Assembly (NCBI GenBank): GCA_023230525.1
Contig: JALNXE010000149.1
Coordinates: 1-7,818, forward strand
From: Desulfobulbaceae bacterium
GTDB taxonomy: Bacteria > Desulfobacterota > Desulfobulbia > Desulfobulbales > SURF-16
Direction: 5' to 3'
Length of the DNA: 7,818 nucleotides
Both the position numbers and the translations under genes were made by a program. This document shows positions 6,128-7,818 of this stretch, in pieces. The notes below the pieces were generated by a model. It was not told the DNA's origin. It worked only from the letters and a program-made list of their open reading frames with translations, and did not search any database. How positions within the stretch are numbered: position 1 is the first letter of the stretch; the number at the start of each line of letters is the position of its first letter.

Positions 6128-7628
6128 ACGCGGCAACGGCCGGCTGAGGGGCCTTGGTCGGGGCGGCAAAGAGACTTGCCAGGGCCTGATCCATGGGAAA
6201 GCCGGCGGCAAAGTTCCGCCGGTACAGAGTCGTCGCCAGATTCCATTCCTTCTTCACCGCCGCCAGATCGCCCATCATCTGTTTCATGAAGGCCCCCGCA
6301 TCCTTTTCGTCGGCAAATTCCCCGTAAAGCAGATAATCATTTCCCTTGCGGAAGAGCATCACCGCTCCTGACTCCTGCTCACTGCCCCATTCGCTGGTGG
6401 TTTTCAGCAGCCGCTGGCCGAGTTCATCCAGGATCTGGTCAGCCACCACATGGCCGATTTGCTGCTGAAACTCGCCGAAGCTGGGAATATCTATGAAAAA
6501 GAGGTCATAGGCCATGGTGCTGTTGCGTAACAGTTTTGCGTCGTCAAGAAAATAGAGGTAGCGGTAATTGTAAAAATCCGTCAGCGGTTCCCGGAAATAG
6601 GTTTTCCGGCGGAACACCTCGATGTCTTTCATGAAGCCGGCGGTCATCTGGGGTGAAGGAGATATATCCTCCGGGATTTCCGGCGCTATTTTTTTCAGCA
6701 GATCGACAATGCCCTGGTCCAGCTGGCCTGCCTTTGCCTCCTTGTCCACAATGGCCAGGGCCTCGTCCCGGGACATGGGCTGTTTGTATGGCCTTCTGGC
6801 GATAAGAGACTCATAGGTGTCCGCCACGGCGACGATGCGGGAAAACAGGTCAATCTCATTGCCCTTGAGGCCGGCGGGATAACCGCTGCCGTCGAGACGT
6901 TCGTGGTGATTGAGGATGATGTTGGCTATGCGGTCGTCCTGCAGGTGGCGGGCAAATATTTTTGCGCCGACCAGGGGGTGATACTGCATGATGAAGCGGT
7001 CCTGAAGGTCGAAATGGCCCGGTTTTAACAGGACGTCATCCGGGATGGCGGTTTTGCCGATGTCATGGACCAGGCAGCCGAATTCAATGACTTTCAGATC
7101 ATCGCCGCTTAATTTCATTTCCCGGCCGATGAGTCCGGCAATCCTGGCAACCTCGGCGGCGTGTTCAAAGGTGTGCAGGTCCCGGTTGGCGATCATTTCC
7201 GCCACGATTTCCAGGATATCATGCAGCATCACCTCGCTTTGCTGGCGGATCTTTTCTTCCGCCGCTCTCCGGACGCGAACCTCTTCGGCCAGCAGCATAT
7301 TGTTTTGCCTCAGCTGATCTTCATCCGCCTTGATCCTGGCAATGGTGCTTCTGGTAAAACTGATGACCAGGAATACAAAAATGGCGCCGCCGAATAAAAT
7401 GAGGGAGACGAAGATCTGCCGGGGAAAAATGGTCAGCTCGGCCAGCAGGGGCAGAACGCCGATATAGCCGAGGAGAAAGAGCGCCATGAGGCAGAGGAGC
7501 GGAATCCAGTTGTTTTGCAGTTCACGCGGCAGGCTGCTGGTCATTTTCCGCCCCAGGACGATGGAGGCGGACATGAGAATGATGCCGAGGAGGATGAGAG
7601 CTGCCGGTATTATTGTCGTAATGGTCAT
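6126..7628 (-). CDS. Membrane HD-GYP cyclic di-GMP phosphodiesterase with a degenerate C-terminal GGDEF domain
   Basis: 500 residues counted from the ATG at 7628. Three N-terminal membrane segments (about 4-26, 42-62 and 70-92) lead into a coiled-coil linker (about 97-135) and a cytosolic HD-GYP domain (about 136-315). Metal and catalytic motifs are intact: HDIGK (188-192), the following His in HPLVGAKI (H217), HHERLDGSGYP (241-251) and D270 in AVADTYE. It should hydrolyse cyclic di-GMP. Residues ~345-475 resemble a GGDEF domain (EPLTDFYNYRYL, then an FFIDIP segment and IGHVVADQIL), but the active loop reads RKGNDYLL instead of RxGGDEF, so diguanylate cyclase activity is unlikely; it may bind GTP or be structural. 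The ATG is favoured over an in-frame TTG at 7640 (4 residues longer) because a weak GAG lies seven bases before the ATG while the TTG has no properly spaced site. The upstream DNA is the right arm of the inverted repeat, so its promoter is probably related to that of the two-component operon. It converges on the ZraP-like gene. Confidence 0.95.
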   Translation of the reverse strand: MTITTIIPAALILLGIILMSASIVLGRKMTSSLPRELQNNWIPLLCLMALFLLGYIGVLPLLAELTIFPRQIFVSLILFGGAIFVFLVISFTRSTIARIKADEDQLRQNNMLLAEEVRVRRAAEEKIRQQSEVMLHDILEIVAEMIANRDLHTFEHAAEVARIAGLIGREMKLSGDDLKVIEFGCLVHDIGKTAIPDDVLLKPGHFDLQDRFIMQYHPLVGAKIFARHLQDDRIANIILNHHERLDGSGYPAGLKGNEIDLFSRIVAVADTYESLIARRPYKQPMSRDEALAIVDKEAKAGQLDQGIVDLLKKIAPEIPEDISPSPQMTAGFMKDIEVFRRKTYFREPLTDFYNYRYLYFLDDAKLLRNSTMAYDLFFIDIPSFGEFQQQIGHVVADQILDELGQRLLKTTSEWGSEQESGAVMLFRKGNDYLLYGEFADEKDAGAFMKQMMGDLAAVKKEWNLATTLYRRNFAAGFPMDQALASLFAAPTKAPQPAVAA

Positions 7629-7635
7629 ATTTTTA

Positions 7636-7756
7636 CTCAACTTCTGACTGATCTATTTTGTCGAAATAACGATACCTTTGTGACATGGTTGCTGTTCTGA
7701 TCTCCGTCATGGGAATTCAGGAGACAGGAGACAGAATTCAGAATGGTTGATTTTAT
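7636..7756 (-). repeat. Right arm of the ~122-bp inverted repeat, containing the 5' region of the HD-GYP gene
   Basis: The reverse complement matches bases 1-123 with four substitutions and two one-base gaps. The conserved AT-rich part and the TTTCGACA box (here 7659-7666 on the + strand as TGTCGAAA) are kept. The arm ends seven bases before the ATG of the HD-GYP gene, so it contains that gene's leader and probably its promoter. The AAGGAG seen next to the left arm is missing here, which predicts weaker translation. Confidence 0.96.
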
Positions 7757-7764
7757 TACGTTTT

Positions 7765-7801
7765 ATTCTGGCTCCTGATTTCTGGCTGCTGAATTCTCTG
7801 G
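7765..7801. repeat. Degenerate tandem copies of a CTCCTGAATTCTG-like unit
   Basis: Just outside the right arm are about two and a half imperfect copies of a 13-14-base unit: ATTCTGGCTCCTG, ATTTCTGGCTGCTG, then AATTCTCTGG. The same motif family makes up the outer third of both inverted repeat arms (18-44 and 7713-7739). It looks like low-complexity intergenic repeat DNA. No gene is visible from 7757 to the end of the window. Confidence 0.6.
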
Positions 7802-7818
7802 AAACAAGCTGCGGTGAC

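Noticed and set aside
1..7756. Terminal inverted repeats of a composite transposon or insertion sequence
   Set aside because: There is no transposase, integrase or resolvase in the block, no target duplication can be seen, and the arms run into gene leaders rather than ending at sharp borders.

Overview
The window looks like chromosomal DNA from a GC-rich, Gram-negative, probably anaerobic bacterium of the Deltaproteobacteria/Desulfobacterota type (Desulfobulbales or Geobacter-like). This is an inference. It rests on the PAS-rich hybrid kinase carrying a PocR domain, the REC protein with the ICSFCKK...GYW tail, the sigma-54-like promoter in front of a small periplasmic ZraP/CpxP-type protein, and the CTCCTGAATTCTG-type intergenic repeats. 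Lineage cannot be fixed from the sequence alone.

Layout. Bases 1-123 are one arm of a long inverted repeat; the other arm is at 7636-7756. Between them are four genes. On the + strand come a receiver protein with a Cys-rich tail (145-771), then, overlapping it by 4 bases (ATGA), a 1511-residue cytosolic hybrid histidine kinase (768-5303). A 282-base non-coding stretch (5304-5585) follows. It holds a TCGACA dyad, an IHF-like site and a sigma-54-like promoter, arranged as in a classical enhancer-dependent promoter. This leads into a small exported ZraP/Spy-family protein (5586-6053). A strong bidirectional terminator (6093-6127) separates it from a convergent gene on the - strand for a membrane HD-GYP protein with a degenerate C-terminal GGDEF domain (7628-6126).

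How the parts may fit together. The first two genes form a translationally coupled phosphorelay. The kinase has two N-terminal receivers, five PAS domains, one PocR domain, a HisKA/HATPase core and a C-terminal receiver, and the partner receiver is separate. No DNA-binding output domain is encoded here, so the final output is elsewhere or acts by protein contact. The HD-GYP protein would lower cyclic di-GMP. Its 5' region is a near copy of the one in front of the two-component operon, facing inward from the other end, so the two units may share a regulatory input. The ZraP-like gene appears to be a separate envelope- or metal-stress unit.

The most unusual points are the ~122-bp inverted repeat bracketing the whole block with both flanking genes reading inward from it, the domain order of the giant kinase, and the complete enhancer/IHF/sigma-54 layout before a histidine-free, Met/Cys/Gly-rich ZraP-like protein. 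No RNA genes, CRISPR arrays, transposases or phage genes were seen.
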